Positions 1-10,084 are shown, counted from the stretch's first letter. The stretch: DNA of 64,000 nt from Planctomycetota bacterium (GCA_018671175.1 JABHIE010000031.1:416128-480127); one strand, 5' to 3'. Numbers and translations are program-made. The notes: generated by a model from the sequence alone, not told the origin.

Positions 1-228
1 CGAAGCTGGCAAGGACGGGGGGTGGAGGTCAGGCGGAGTCAGGCCAGAAACATCGGTTTGAGCGGGGAGCTCGAGCGCGCGTTGCTGCTGCTCAAGAACA
101 CCAAAGTCAATGGTGGCTAAATCTTGGAGGAACGTAGCTTTTGATGACCCTCTCAGCTTATGGAAAGCTTCAAGTGCCAAGATGAGGCCGCGTTCCTCGA
201 GAGCCCCGAGGATGGAGCTTTCAGACAA
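1..228 (-). CDS. Partial CDS (N-terminus only), possible UDP-sugar/UDP-N-acetylhexosamine pyrophosphorylase family; runs off the left edge
   Basis: Reverse-strand frame open from about 228 (candidate TTG start) to the window edge, reading LSESSILGALEERGLILALEAFHKLRGSSKATFLQDLATIDFGVLEQQQRALELPAQ; N-terminal helical pattern resembles UAP/UGP enzymes. Confidence 0.4.
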   Translation of the reverse strand, partial: MSESSILGALEERGLILALEAFHKLRGSSKATFLQDLATIDFGVLEQQQRALELPAQTDVSGLTPPDLHPPSLPAS

Positions 229-229
229 A

Positions 230-562
230 TTAATCTTGACCGTCGCCAATCTTGTCGAGCGCCTCTTCCATGAGGTCGACGAGGAGGGCTAGCTTCCGCT
301 CGAGCAGAAGCTCGCGGCGAGTAATCTTTTCGACAATCGGAGGAAGGAGTGCCTCAAGAACATAATTGTTAATCATGTTGATGATCTCTGCGCGGTCAGC
401 ATCGACCAACTTGTGAAAGTGGAAGTGGTAAGCGTTATCTAGGACATCTTGAGAAAAGGCCATTGACTCTTCAGTCAGGGACTTGAGCTCGCTAGGGTCG
501 TGCTCAACTTTGTAGACATCTTTACGATAAGTCTTGAGTGCTTCTGCGAATTTTTGTTTCAC
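230..562 (-). CDS. Small hypothetical protein (110 aa)
   Basis: Intact ORF, collinear with the downstream partial CDS and upstream fab genes. Confidence 0.65.
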   Translation of the reverse strand: MKQKFAEALKTYRKDVYKVEHDPSELKSLTEESMAFSQDVLDNAYHFHFHKLVDADRAEIINMINNYVLEALLPPIVEKITRRELLLERKLALLVDLMEEALDKIGDGQD

Positions 563-578
563 GGGGATGTGTGTGGGG

Positions 579-1841
579 CTAGTCGAACTTGCGGAAGGCT
601 AGACAAACATTGTGCCCACCGAAGCCGAGAGAATTGGAGAGGGCAGCTCTGAAATTGCTTTCGCGAGGCCCATCAGGGATGTAATCCAAGTCGCAACCTG
701 CCTCAAGGTCAGGATTTTCAAGGTTGCGTGTTTGGTGAGCAACGCCGCGGTATAGCGTGAAGGCCGTGACAACGGCTTCAACAGCTGCGGCCGCACCAAT
801 GAGGTGACCCGTCATGGACTTTGTCGATGAAATCGCAATCTGTCGCGCAGCTGTTTCACCGAGCGCCATCTTGAGAGACAGGGTCTCGATGCGGTCATTC
901 ATCTGGGTGGAAGTGCCGTGGGCATTGACATAGTCAATCTCGTCGGCATTGAGCCCCCCATCTTGAATGGCCATGCGCATGGCTGCGGAAGGCATTTCGC
1001 CGCTTGGGTCGGGTGCGGTGATGTGGCCAGCATCATCGGTTTGGCCAAAGCCAGCGAGCTCGCAATAAATGGTTGCGCCACGCGCTTTTGCGTGCTCAAG
1101 CTCTTCAATGACGAGAGCGCCTGCGCCTTCGCCCATGACAAAACCATTGCGCTCGACATCGAATGGGCGGGAAGCCTCTTCGGGGCGGTCATTCCAGGTG
1201 GATAGTGCTTTGAGCTGCATAAAGCCAGCCATGGTGAGAGGATTGGTCGTCGTCTCTGCCCCACCGGTCATCATGACATCCGCGCGGCCATCACGAATTT
1301 CTCGCATGGCCATGCCAATCGCGTGCCCGCTGGATGCGCAGGCAGATGAGGTCAGGAAGCAAGCGCCCTTAAGCCCGTGTTCAATCGCAATATTACCAGC
1401 CAAAGCATTGGCCATCGTATTGGGAATAAAGAAAGGAGTAACGCGTCGAGGGCCTTTTTCTTTAAGGACCTCGTGGTAATCCAAAATGGTCTGGATACCG
1501 CCAATACCTGTGCCCAAGATCGCACCCGCACGCATGGGGTCGAAAGCGCCTTCTGTGAGGCCAGAATCAGTCCATGCCTCTCGCGCCGCAACAACACCAA
1601 CTTGACTAAACCAATCTTGGCGCTTGAGCTCTTTACGAGAGAAGTGGTCTTCGGGGATATAGGTCAGGTTGCGGACTTCTCCTGCAATGCGGGTAGACCA
1701 ATCTTGGTTTTCCCAACGATCAAGGACGCGTACGCCGCTCTTAGCAGCGAGCATCGCCTCGAAACTAGCAGAAGCACCACAGGCCAGAGGCGTAAGCGCC
1801 CCTAGCCCCGTGATGACGACCCGGCGTTTGGCCTCGGTCAT
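579..1841 (-). CDS. fabF: 3-oxoacyl-[acyl-carrier-protein] synthase II (KAS II)
   Basis: MTEAKRRVVITGLGALTPL start, SSACASSGHAIG active-site region, NAHGTST and KSMTGHLIGAAAAVE motifs; internal ATG preferred over upstream TTG at 1856. Confidence 0.96.
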   Translation of the reverse strand: MTEAKRRVVITGLGALTPLACGASASFEAMLAAKSGVRVLDRWENQDWSTRIAGEVRNLTYIPEDHFSRKELKRQDWFSQVGVVAAREAWTDSGLTEGAFDPMRAGAILGTGIGGIQTILDYHEVLKEKGPRRVTPFFIPNTMANALAGNIAIEHGLKGACFLTSSACASSGHAIGMAMREIRDGRADVMMTGGAETTTNPLTMAGFMQLKALSTWNDRPEEASRPFDVERNGFVMGEGAGALVIEELEHAKARGATIYCELAGFGQTDDAGHITAPDPSGEMPSAAMRMAIQDGGLNADEIDYVNAHGTSTQMNDRIETLSLKMALGETAARQIAISSTKSMTGHLIGAAAAVEAVVTAFTLYRGVAHQTRNLENPDLEAGCDLDYIPDGPRESNFRAALSNSLGFGGHNVCLAFRKFD

Positions 1842-1856
1842 AGCGACTCGACCCAA

Positions 1857-2096
1857 CTAGACGTTGAGCTTCTTGCCGATGTAATCAATTGCGCTGCCGA
1901 CAGTCATGATGTGCTCTGCATCTTCGTCGGGGATAGTGATATCAAAAGCACTTTCGAATTCCATGACGAGCTCAACTGTGTCGAGGCTATCGGCACCGAG
2001 GTCGTTGATGAAAGAAGTCTCTGGCTTGAGGGTGTCACGCGATGCACCTGTATGCTCGCAGACAATTTCGTAAACCTGTTCCTGAATGTTGGTCAC
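1857..2096 (-). CDS. acpP: Acyl carrier protein
   Basis: 79 aa with the [17 protein letters not shown] phosphopantetheine site. Confidence 0.97.
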   Translation of the reverse strand: MTNIQEQVYEIVCEHTGASRDTLKPETSFINDLGADSLDTVELVMEFESAFDITIPDEDAEHIMTVGSAIDYIGKKLNV

Positions 2097-2189
2097 GGGG
2101 TATGGGAGGAATGAACCTCGAGGGGGGAAGCCGCGTGGCGGCGAAGGTACAGCTCGATGCTGTGTGGAGAGGGAATTGTAATGTCGCCG

Positions 2190-2939
2190 TTAGCCGAGGG
2201 AAAGCCCCCCATCGACGACAATGACTTGACCCGTGAGGTAACCCCCAGACGGGCCAAGCAAGAATCGGACGGCGCCGGCAACATCTGAAGGCAAGCCCGG
2301 ACGGCGAAGCGCGATTTTTGACATCATGGCTTCTTGGGCTTTTTCGTCGAGAGCTTCGGTCATATCCGTTTGGATGAAGCCAGGAGCGACCACATTGGTT
2401 GTGATCCCGCGGCTTCCAAGCTCAATAGCGACCGAACGGGCAAGCCCGTGGAGCCCGGCCTTTGCAGCGCAGTAATTGGCTTGGCCGGGGTTTCCGATCG
2501 TCGCGACGACCGAGCCAACGAGCACGATGCGCCCTGCCTTTTGGCGCATCATGGGTTTGGTTACAGCTTTGACAAAATGAAAGCTACCCGTGAGGTTGGT
2601 GCCAATTACTGTGTTGAAGTCATCAGCAGACATGCGAAGCAGCAAGTTGTCGCGTGTAATGCCTGCGTTAGCCACCAAACCGTCGATTCCGCCCCAGGCG
2701 TCGGTGACAGCTTTGACCGCGTCAATCGCTGTTTGCGGGTCAGAGATGTCGCCAGCAAGAGGAAGGAAAGTTCCGCCAGCAGCTTCAATCTCTGACTGAG
2801 TCGAACTGAGGTTGCCGAGACTTGTCGCTAAGCCAGCCACCTTTGCCCCGCGGGATGCCAGGTCAAGCGCAATCGCTTTTCCGATGCCGCGACTGGCGCC
2901 CGTAACTAGGAATCGTTGGTCGTTAAGGGAATCACTCAT
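2190..2939 (-). CDS. fabG: 3-oxoacyl-[acyl-carrier-protein] reductase
   Basis: SDR motifs TGASRGIG, NAGITRD, YCAAKAG; fab cluster context. Confidence 0.95.
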   Translation of the reverse strand: MSDSLNDQRFLVTGASRGIGKAIALDLASRGAKVAGLATSLGNLSSTQSEIEAAGGTFLPLAGDISDPQTAIDAVKAVTDAWGGIDGLVANAGITRDNLLLRMSADDFNTVIGTNLTGSFHFVKAVTKPMMRQKAGRIVLVGSVVATIGNPGQANYCAAKAGLHGLARSVAIELGSRGITTNVVAPGFIQTDMTEALDEKAQEAMMSKIALRRPGLPSDVAGAVRFLLGPSGGYLTGQVIVVDGGLSLG

Positions 2940-3889
2940 GATTGGAATATGGCAAGAAGTTCTGGGATGGCATCTGCTTGATGTAGGGATAGCACTTTTG
3001 AATTGCGATCAATTTTGCGCGCGAGGCCTGCTAGGACGCGACCAGGGGCAGGCTCGAGGAATGCACCCTCGTCGCCCATTTCAGCGGACATTTGCGCAAA
3101 GGAATCTGCCCAGAGAACAGGCGCGCAAAGTTGAGCAGAAAGATTTTCCCGCAAAATCGACGGGTCGCTCGAGGCTTTGGCAGAGGCGTTTTGCCAAACG
3201 GGGCATCGCGGCTCATGCATTTCGACGGACTCGAGGGCAAGGTCGAGCTTAGCCGCAGCAGGGCGCATGACTTCCGAATGAAAAGCACCTGCAACGCTGA
3301 GTCTTATGGCGCGCCGTGCACCAGCATCTTTGGCGCGCACATCAAAAAGATCGAGTGCCGCCGTTTGACCGCTAACGACAATTTGGCCAGGTGAATTGAG
3401 GTTGGCCACTTGGCAGATGAGCCCCATTTCTTTCTGGATCGAATCACATATGGCCTCAAGTGGCTCGCGCTCCAGACCCAGGACGGAAGTCATGGAAGAG
3501 TCAAGCTGTTCGCTCGCCTCTTGCATCGCTTGCCCGCGAAGACGCACGAGGCGAAGGCCGTCCGCAAAAGAAAGCGCATTAGCGGCCGTCAAAGCCGTGT
3601 ATTCACCCAAAGAGAGACCAGCCGCCATTGAGGGCTCGAGTGGCTTGCCCATTTTCTCTTCTAGCGCGGCTAGGGCCGCTAAGGAACAAGTGTAAATGGC
3701 GGGTTGGGCAATGTCGGTGCGTGTGAGCTCTTCAAGAGGGCCGTTAAAGCATAGCGATGACAAAGAGAGACCCAGAATCTCATCGGCCTGGGCGAAAATA
3801 GATTGGGCCGCAGCGCTGCTTTGAGCAAAGTCTATGCCCATACCAACTGTTTGGGCCCCTTGACCAGGAAGAAGAAGACCTAATTTCAT
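2936..3889 (-). CDS. fabD: Malonyl CoA-acyl carrier protein transacylase
   Basis: LLPGQGAQTVGMG and GLSLGEYTAL motifs; start overlaps fabG by 4 bp. Confidence 0.95.
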   Translation of the reverse strand: MKLGLLLPGQGAQTVGMGIDFAQSSAAAQSIFAQADEILGLSLSSLCFNGPLEELTRTDIAQPAIYTCSLAALAALEEKMGKPLEPSMAAGLSLGEYTALTAANALSFADGLRLVRLRGQAMQEASEQLDSSMTSVLGLEREPLEAICDSIQKEMGLICQVANLNSPGQIVVSGQTAALDLFDVRAKDAGARRAIRLSVAGAFHSEVMRPAAAKLDLALESVEMHEPRCPVWQNASAKASSDPSILRENLSAQLCAPVLWADSFAQMSAEMGDEGAFLEPAPGRVLAGLARKIDRNSKVLSLHQADAIPELLAIFQS

Positions 3890-3904
3890 GGGAGAATTGA
3901 CTAT

Positions 3905-4891
3905 TTACCAACGGATGCGAGCGCAGCCCCAAGTCAAACCCGCACCGAAAGCCGGCGTGATAATGAGTTTGCCCTTTTCTAGGAGCCCACTTTCGTTAGC
4001 TTCCGTTAAAGCAATGGGGATTGTGCCTGCCGAGGTGTTTCCGAGCTTGTCAATATTGATGAAGAGCTTTTCGGGCGGAAGGCTAAGCTTTTCAACGCAA
4101 GTTTCAAGGATGCGGCGGTTCATTTGGTGTGGGACGACCAAGCCAAGGTCGTCGGGGTCTTGGCCTTCCATGGCCCACTTCATGAGGGCTACCATTTGAG
4201 TGACCGCGAATCGATAGACCTCTCTACCCTTCATGCGGAGCAGGTGTGTTCCTTCCGCCAAAATTTCAGGCGTTACTGGCTCAAGGCCACCGCCTTTGGG
4301 TCGGCTGATGAAGTGATAGCCACTACCGTCGGCTTGCAGGGAAACATCTTCGATAAGGCCTTGCTGGCAAATATCGTGAGGTTGCAGAACCGCAGCGCCG
4401 GCGCCATCAGCAAAAAGGATGACCGAATTGCGGTCGTAGATGTCGCTGATGCGCGACAAGGCATCGCCTCCGAGGACAAGTACATTTTTGTAAGTGCCAG
4501 TCGCAATGAATTGCGCACCCGTTGAGAGAGCGTAAACAAAGCCTGTGCAACCAGCGGCAATATCAAAAGCAGGGCAACCCTTTATGCCCAGGCGGTCTTG
4601 GACAACGCAGGCTAAGGAGGGAACCGTGTAGTCACCAGAGACTGAAGCGACAACGACTAGATCGATTTCTGCAGGGGTGACGCCTGCCATTTCTAGGGCG
4701 TCGCGCCCAGCGGCAACGAACAAATCAGAGGGGCGCTCACCCTCGCGGAGCCAGCGTCGCTCTTTGATGCCAGCGCGCTGACGAATCCACTCGTCAGATG
4801 TTTCGAAGAATTGCTGGAAGTAATCGTTTGGAACAACCCAATCAGGAAGCCCCTTACCGATGCCAGCTATACCGACGGGGATGCCGTTCAT
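3905..4891 (-). CDS. fabH: 3-oxoacyl-[acyl-carrier-protein] synthase III (KAS III)
   Basis: DIAAGCTGFVYAL active site, VPHQMNRRI and GNTSAGTIPIAL motifs. Confidence 0.95.
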   Translation of the reverse strand: MNGIPVGIAGIGKGLPDWVVPNDYFQQFFETSDEWIRQRAGIKERRWLREGERPSDLFVAAGRDALEMAGVTPAEIDLVVVASVSGDYTVPSLACVVQDRLGIKGCPAFDIAAGCTGFVYALSTGAQFIATGTYKNVLVLGGDALSRISDIYDRNSVILFADGAGAAVLQPHDICQQGLIEDVSLQADGSGYHFISRPKGGGLEPVTPEILAEGTHLLRMKGREVYRFAVTQMVALMKWAMEGQDPDDLGLVVPHQMNRRILETCVEKLSLPPEKLFINIDKLGNTSAGTIPIALTEANESGLLEKGKLIITPAFGAGLTWGCARIRW

Positions 4892-5886
4892 GATGGGGAT
4901 TGACTCGCGGCGGCAAGCTCACGGAAACTTTCTTCAATGTGCTTATCAACACCGCTCGAAATCTCTAAACGAACTTGACGCAAGGCTGGAAGCACGGTTT
5001 TTGCTTTGGAACGACCATGACCAATCAGAACAGTGCCGTTTACGCCCAGAAGGATTGCACCACCGACCTCGGTGTAGTCAGCCGCGCCCAAAAGCTTGCG
5101 AAGTGTGCCTTTGAAATCTTCACCCTCGGCTTGCGAATGCGCGTGCGCTTGATGCGAGAGGTATTCGCTGAAACCTTCCATCACTTTGAGGACAGTGTTG
5201 CCAGAGAAGCCGTCGGCCACCACAACATCAGCCTTGCCAAAGAAAATTTCGTTGCCTTCGATATTGCCAATGAAATTAATCGGTGCCCCATCGAGTAAGG
5301 AGTAACTCTCTTTAAGGAGTGCATTTCCTTTAGCCGCTTCGCCGCCAATATTGAGAAGGCCAATGCGTGGATTCTCGATTTTAAGTACATCACGCGCCAG
5401 GGCTGCGCCCATAACCGCCTGCTGCAGCATGTGCGCGGGTTTAGGGGTTGGGTTGGCACCGGCGTCTAGAAGAACGAACCTGCCCGAATCTCCGAGCATA
5501 TTCACGGCAATAGCTGGGCGCCGAGCACCCGGAATCATGCGTAAGCCAAGAGTTGCAGAGGCAACTGTTGCGCCAGTATTGCCAAAGGCCACGATGCCTT
5601 GCGCATCACCAGATTTAACAGCAGCAACACATTTAAGGATGGACGCATCTGGTTTGGACTTCATGCCCTCAATTGGAGACTCACTTGAAGCAATAGCAAC
5701 TTCGGTGTGCACGATAGCCGGGATAGTCTCAACGCCATGTGAGCGCAAGCCATCTGTAATTAAATCTTCAGGCCCAACAAGAAGTAACTCGTCAGGTGAG
5801 AAGCCATCAAGAATGGCTTGGGAGACACCAAGTATTAGCTCGTGGGGAGCGTGGTCGCCCCCGAGCATGTCAACCGCAATCCTCAT
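4888..5886 (-). CDS. plsX: Phosphate acyltransferase PlsX
   Basis: MRIAVDMLGGDHAP start, GFSGNTVLKVMEG motif. Confidence 0.95.
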   Translation of the reverse strand: MRIAVDMLGGDHAPHELILGVSQAILDGFSPDELLLVGPEDLITDGLRSHGVETIPAIVHTEVAIASSESPIEGMKSKPDASILKCVAAVKSGDAQGIVAFGNTGATVASATLGLRMIPGARRPAIAVNMLGDSGRFVLLDAGANPTPKPAHMLQQAVMGAALARDVLKIENPRIGLLNIGGEAAKGNALLKESYSLLDGAPINFIGNIEGNEIFFGKADVVVADGFSGNTVLKVMEGFSEYLSHQAHAHSQAEGEDFKGTLRKLLGAADYTEVGGAILLGVNGTVLIGHGRSKAKTVLPALRQVRLEISSGVDKHIEESFRELAAASQSPS

Positions 5887-5895
5887 GGATGCGGC

Positions 5896-6078
5896 CTAGA
5901 ACTCGTCTTTCTGAATGACTTCGCGCCCCTTGTAGTGGCCGCAGTTGTCACAGATGGTATGAGGACGACCCGTGCTGCTGCAGCGTGGGCACTCTTGCAA
6001 TGTAGCAACAGCTAATTTGCGCGCAGCACGAGGTGTGCGTGCACGGGACTTGGAGATTTTTCTCTTTGGTACGGCCAT
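5896..6078 (-). CDS. rpmF: 50S ribosomal protein L32
   Basis: MAVPKRKISKSR start; CPRC...CDNCGHYKGREV zinc motif. Confidence 0.96.
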   Translation of the reverse strand: MAVPKRKISKSRARTPRAARKLAVATLQECPRCSSTGRPHTICDNCGHYKGREVIQKDEF

Positions 6079-6123
6079 TTTTCTGCCTTATCGAACTAAG
6101 GGATGGGTGTGAGCCCGGTGACC

Positions 6124-6145
6124 GCCCATTTTCGTGGAAATGGGC
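6124..6145 (-). promoter_or_regulatory. Perfect 8-bp-stem hairpin between alaS and rpmF
   Basis: gcccattt-tcgtgg-aaatgggc in the 74-bp alaS/rpmF intergenic gap; no clear U-tract. Confidence 0.35.
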
Positions 6146-6152
6146 CCACGGG

Positions 6153-8789
6153 TCAAGTGCTGGAGAGGGTTTCTGAGCAGAAAGCTTGAATTGCTTGTTT
6201 GAGATCACCGCCTTGACTGCCCTGCCCTTGAGCGAAATCAGGGCGCCCACCTCCACCACCACGGAGCTTTTGCCCGAGCGCTTTGGCTAAATCACCTGCT
6301 TTGAAGCCCGAATCGGGCTGGCAACGGAAACAGAAAGGTACCTTTTTGGAATCGCCACCAACGAGCAAAGAGACAGCGGGCAAGCCATCAATGTTTTTGA
6401 GAGCTTCGGCTAAATCTCGCAGAGAATCAGCTTCAAGGCCCTCTAGGAAAAGCCACCCGAAGGAATCGGCTTGCTGTTTGAGTTGGTCAGCAATGTCTGA
6501 TGCAGAAGGCCCGGAGGCTTTTTGCAGCTTTTTAGCGTCTTTGAGTTGCTTGCGCAAATTCTCGACACGCTCAGCAATGCGGTCTTCTGGGCATTTGAGA
6601 CCCTGGGCAAGCTCACGCAAAAGGTCTTGCTCGGCTAAAGAGAGCCTCGCGGCGACAGGCCCAGCGACGGCCTCAATGCGGCGAACGCCAGAAGCCAGAG
6701 CGCGATCACTCGTGATGCGGAAGGGACCAATCCAGCCCGTATTGGGGACATGGGTTCCTCCACACAACTCTTGAGAAAAATCACCGATGCCGACGACTCG
6801 AACATCGTTTCCGTATTTCTCGCCGAAGAGTGCTGTGACCCCACTTTCTTTGGCTTTAGCCAGAGTTGTGGTGAAGGGCTTAATCGTGGTCGAAAGCATG
6901 GCTTGCTCTTGAACAATCGCCTCGACTTGGCGCAATTGAGGAAGCGACATAGCTTCAGGGTGTGTGTAGTCGAATCGCAACCCTTCGGGAGAAACTCGTG
7001 AGCCAGCTTGATTGACATGATTGCCCAAGACCTCTTGGAGGGCGGAGTGCATCAAGTGAGTGGCGGTGTGGTGGCGCTCAGTTGCTCGGCGGGCGAAAGA
7101 ATCGACTTCGGCGGTGATGGCTTGCGCTGGCTTCAGGGCGCAAAGAGCTTGGCCGCAATGAATGAAGTAGGCGCCTTCTTTGCGTGTCGTGCTCACTTTG
7201 AAACCCACTTCACCATCAGCAGAGCGCAACAAGCCAGAGTCGCCGACTTGGCCCCCACCTTCGGCGTAGAAAGGAGTGCGACCTAAAACGACTTCGCCAG
7301 AATCACCTGCTTCAAGCGCCATGACGGAAGCGCCTGTTTCATCAAGTAGCGCAAGAATAGAAGCTTCGCAGCTCATTTCGTCATAGCCAACAAAAAGCGT
7401 AGGCTTCACTTCGGTAACTTCGAGGCGACTTGCGAGACTTTCTGCGAAGACATCGACAGACAAATCTGTGCCTGCGCGAGCACGAGCGCGTTGCTCGTGC
7501 ATAGCCTTGTCGAAGCCGGCTAAATCAAATTCAAAACCATTTTCAGCGACAATGACTTCTGTGATGTCGACGGGGAAGCCCCAGGAATCATGCAGTTTGA
7601 AGGCCATTTCGCCAGGGAAGACACGGCTGGCACCCTGATGCTTGAGCTCTAGCATGAATTCATCAAGGCGTGCGATGCCGCGCTCGTAGACCTCACGGAA
7701 ACGGATTTCTTCAGCGCGTACAAGGGCGCTAATCGTGGATTCTTGCTCCGTGATTTCTGGGTAGGCCGCACCCATTGTGGCTTGCACAGCAGGAATCAAT
7801 TCAGCCAAGAAGGGCTCGCTCAGCCCGAGCTCAATGCCGTCTCGGATGGCTCGTCGTAAAATTTTACGGACCACATAACCGCGGCCCTCTCGCCCAGGCG
7901 CGGCACCATCAGCGATACAGAAGAAAACTGCACGGCTATGGTCTGAGACGCGCCGCATACGGATGTCATCGTCAGCTGATTCACCGTAAACGCGCCCGCT
8001 TAATTCTTGAATCTTTTTTAGCAGCGGCGCGAAGAGATCGGTCTCAAAATTATTTACCGCACCTTGGGCAACGGCAACAATGCGCTCAAAGCCAAGCCCC
8101 ACATCGATGTTCTTTTGAGGCAAGGGGTCAAGGACACCGCCGTCTTTGCGCTCAAATTGAGTAAAGACGAAGTTACCAACTTCGACGAAACGATCGGGCA
8201 GCTCTTCGATGCCATCATGGCCTGGCAAGGGCTCGCCGGGTTCTTGATCCCAGTAAATCTCAGAGCATGGCCCACAAACACCATTAGGGCCTTTTGAAGG
8301 CGCAGAAGAAGGCCAGAAATTTTCCTTTTCGCCCAAGCGGTAAATGCGATCTGTTGGAAGCCCAATTGCCTTATGCCAAATATCAAAAGCCTCATCATCG
8401 TCTTGAAAGACGGTGACAACAAAGCGTGATGGATCCCAGCCGAGGACTTCTGTGAAGAATTCCCATTCCCAAGCAATCACCTCTTTTTTGAAATAATCGC
8501 CAAAAGAGAAATTGCCCAGCATCTCAAAAAAAGTATGGTGCCGAGGAGTTAGGCCGACATTTTCGAGGTCGGGCACTCGCAAACACTTTTGAACTGTTGT
8601 CGCGCGGGTGAGGTCGCGACCCCGCCCCATAAACTCGTCTTTAAATTGGTTCATCCCGGCGCCTGTAAATAGCAGGGTCGGGTCATTGGTGGGAACGAGG
8701 GAATCGCTGGGCATACGCAGATGTTCCTGAGTTTCATAGAAACTCAGGAACGCTTCGCGAATCTCAGCCCCAGTGCGGGGATGGCTCAT
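6153..8789 (-). CDS. alaS: Alanyl-tRNA synthetase
   Basis: 878 aa; FTGAGMNQFKDEF, GLGFERI, HTATHLMHSAL, CGGTHVPNTG motifs. Confidence 0.97.
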   Translation of the reverse strand: MSHPRTGAEIREAFLSFYETQEHLRMPSDSLVPTNDPTLLFTGAGMNQFKDEFMGRGRDLTRATTVQKCLRVPDLENVGLTPRHHTFFEMLGNFSFGDYFKKEVIAWEWEFFTEVLGWDPSRFVVTVFQDDDEAFDIWHKAIGLPTDRIYRLGEKENFWPSSAPSKGPNGVCGPCSEIYWDQEPGEPLPGHDGIEELPDRFVEVGNFVFTQFERKDGGVLDPLPQKNIDVGLGFERIVAVAQGAVNNFETDLFAPLLKKIQELSGRVYGESADDDIRMRRVSDHSRAVFFCIADGAAPGREGRGYVVRKILRRAIRDGIELGLSEPFLAELIPAVQATMGAAYPEITEQESTISALVRAEEIRFREVYERGIARLDEFMLELKHQGASRVFPGEMAFKLHDSWGFPVDITEVIVAENGFEFDLAGFDKAMHEQRARARAGTDLSVDVFAESLASRLEVTEVKPTLFVGYDEMSCEASILALLDETGASVMALEAGDSGEVVLGRTPFYAEGGGQVGDSGLLRSADGEVGFKVSTTRKEGAYFIHCGQALCALKPAQAITAEVDSFARRATERHHTATHLMHSALQEVLGNHVNQAGSRVSPEGLRFDYTHPEAMSLPQLRQVEAIVQEQAMLSTTIKPFTTTLAKAKESGVTALFGEKYGNDVRVVGIGDFSQELCGGTHVPNTGWIGPFRITSDRALASGVRRIEAVAGPVAARLSLAEQDLLRELAQGLKCPEDRIAERVENLRKQLKDAKKLQKASGPSASDIADQLKQQADSFGWLFLEGLEADSLRDLAEALKNIDGLPAVSLLVGGDSKKVPFCFRCQPDSGFKAGDLAKALGQKLRGGGGGRPDFAQGQGSQGGDLKQAIQAFCSETLSST

Positions 8790-8807
8790 GATCGTCGGGT
8801 CGGCCTA

Positions 8808-9935
8808 TCAGCTAGCTGAAGCGGCCTTGCTTGCTTTGGGTTTAGAAGGAGCCGAAGCTGCGGGAGTCTTTTTGGCTGCTGTTGCGGCCTCAGTTTTAAC
8901 GGGACTCATTTTTTCACGAATGAATGCAGAAATCTCGTCGCGCATCTCGGTGTTTTCAATCAGTAGTTTACGGACGCTCTCACGACCTTGCCCCAATCGA
9001 ATGTCACCTTTCTCGGGATGGTTGTAGGTGAACCACGCGCCAGCTTTAGAGATCAAGCCGTGCTCAAGGCCCAAGTCGATGACATCGCCCTCGGAGGAAA
9101 TGCCACATGTGTAGAGCAAATCGAATTCACTACGGCGGAATGGAGGTGCCACTTTGTTTTTGACCACAGTTGCCTTGGTGCGGTTGCCGATGATTTCTTC
9201 GCCATTTTTGATTGCGCCAATACGGCGGACATCAATGCGAACGGAACTGTAAAACTTAAGTGCGCGGCCACCAGGGGTCGTTTCGGGGTTGCCAAACATG
9301 ACGCCAATTTTTTCGCGCAACTGGTTGATGAAAATCACAACGGCATCGGTTTTGCCAATGACTGTGGTCAAGCGACGCAGCGCCTGGGACATCATGCGAG
9401 CTTGCACGCCGACAAACACATCACCAATCTCGCCGTTCATTTCGACCTTGGGCACAAGTGCGGCTACGGAATCAATCACCACGACATCAACTGCGTTGGA
9501 TTTGACAAATCGCTCACAGATGTCGAGCCCCTCTTCGCCAGTTGTTGGCTGCGCAAGCATGAACTTGTCGCTTTCCATGGACATGCCAAGTTTTTTGGCG
9601 TAGGTCGGATCGAATGCGTGCTCAGCGTCAATCAAGACTGCGAAGCCGCCTTCTTTTTGCGCCTCGGCCATAATTGACATTGCTAAAGTTGACTTGCCGC
9701 TGGATTCTGGGCCATAAAGCTCGCAGACGCGCCCGCGCGGCACGCCTTTGCCGCCAAGGGCTTGGTCAAGCGCAATCGAGCCTGTACGGACGCCACGGAT
9801 GGGCCCCACGCGATCACTGGCCATATCCATGACAGCTTCGTCGCCATGCGCTTTGGAAATTTCAGCGAGTGCGGCAGCGATAGCTTTTTGCTTAGGGTTG
9901 CCGGTGAGTGTTGTTTTTGTTTTTTTGGATGCCAT
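8808..9935 (-). CDS. recA: Recombinase RecA
   Basis: [11 protein letters not shown] Walker [43 protein letters not shown]. Confidence 0.98.
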   Translation of the reverse strand: MASKKTKTTLTGNPKQKAIAAALAEISKAHGDEAVMDMASDRVGPIRGVRTGSIALDQALGGKGVPRGRVCELYGPESSGKSTLAMSIMAEAQKEGGFAVLIDAEHAFDPTYAKKLGMSMESDKFMLAQPTTGEEGLDICERFVKSNAVDVVVIDSVAALVPKVEMNGEIGDVFVGVQARMMSQALRRLTTVIGKTDAVVIFINQLREKIGVMFGNPETTPGGRALKFYSSVRIDVRRIGAIKNGEEIIGNRTKATVVKNKVAPPFRRSEFDLLYTCGISSEGDVIDLGLEHGLISKAGAWFTYNHPEKGDIRLGQGRESVRKLLIENTEMRDEISAFIREKMSPVKTEAATAAKKTPAASAPSKPKASKAASAS

Positions 9936-9989
9936 GTTTTTGTTATCTCTGTACGCAGTCTAAAGCGACCAAACGCGAAAGGGAAGAGG

Positions 9990-10009
9990 TTTGTTAGGTT
10001 TTTGTTAGG
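9990..10009. repeat. Tandem 9-bp direct repeat with 11-bp period upstream of recA (candidate operator)
   Basis: TTTGTTAGG-TT-TTTGTTAGG read directly in the recA upstream gap. Confidence 0.35.
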
Positions 10010-10084
10010 GTTGGCCAAAAAGCCTGTAAAACCCTGATATAAAGACGGAAAAAAGCGCCAAAGGTAACACTCAAAGCAGAAAGA

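Noticed and set aside
8790-8807. Possible T-box or leader element before alaS
   Set aside because: Only 18 bp separate recA and alaS; no room for a leader RNA
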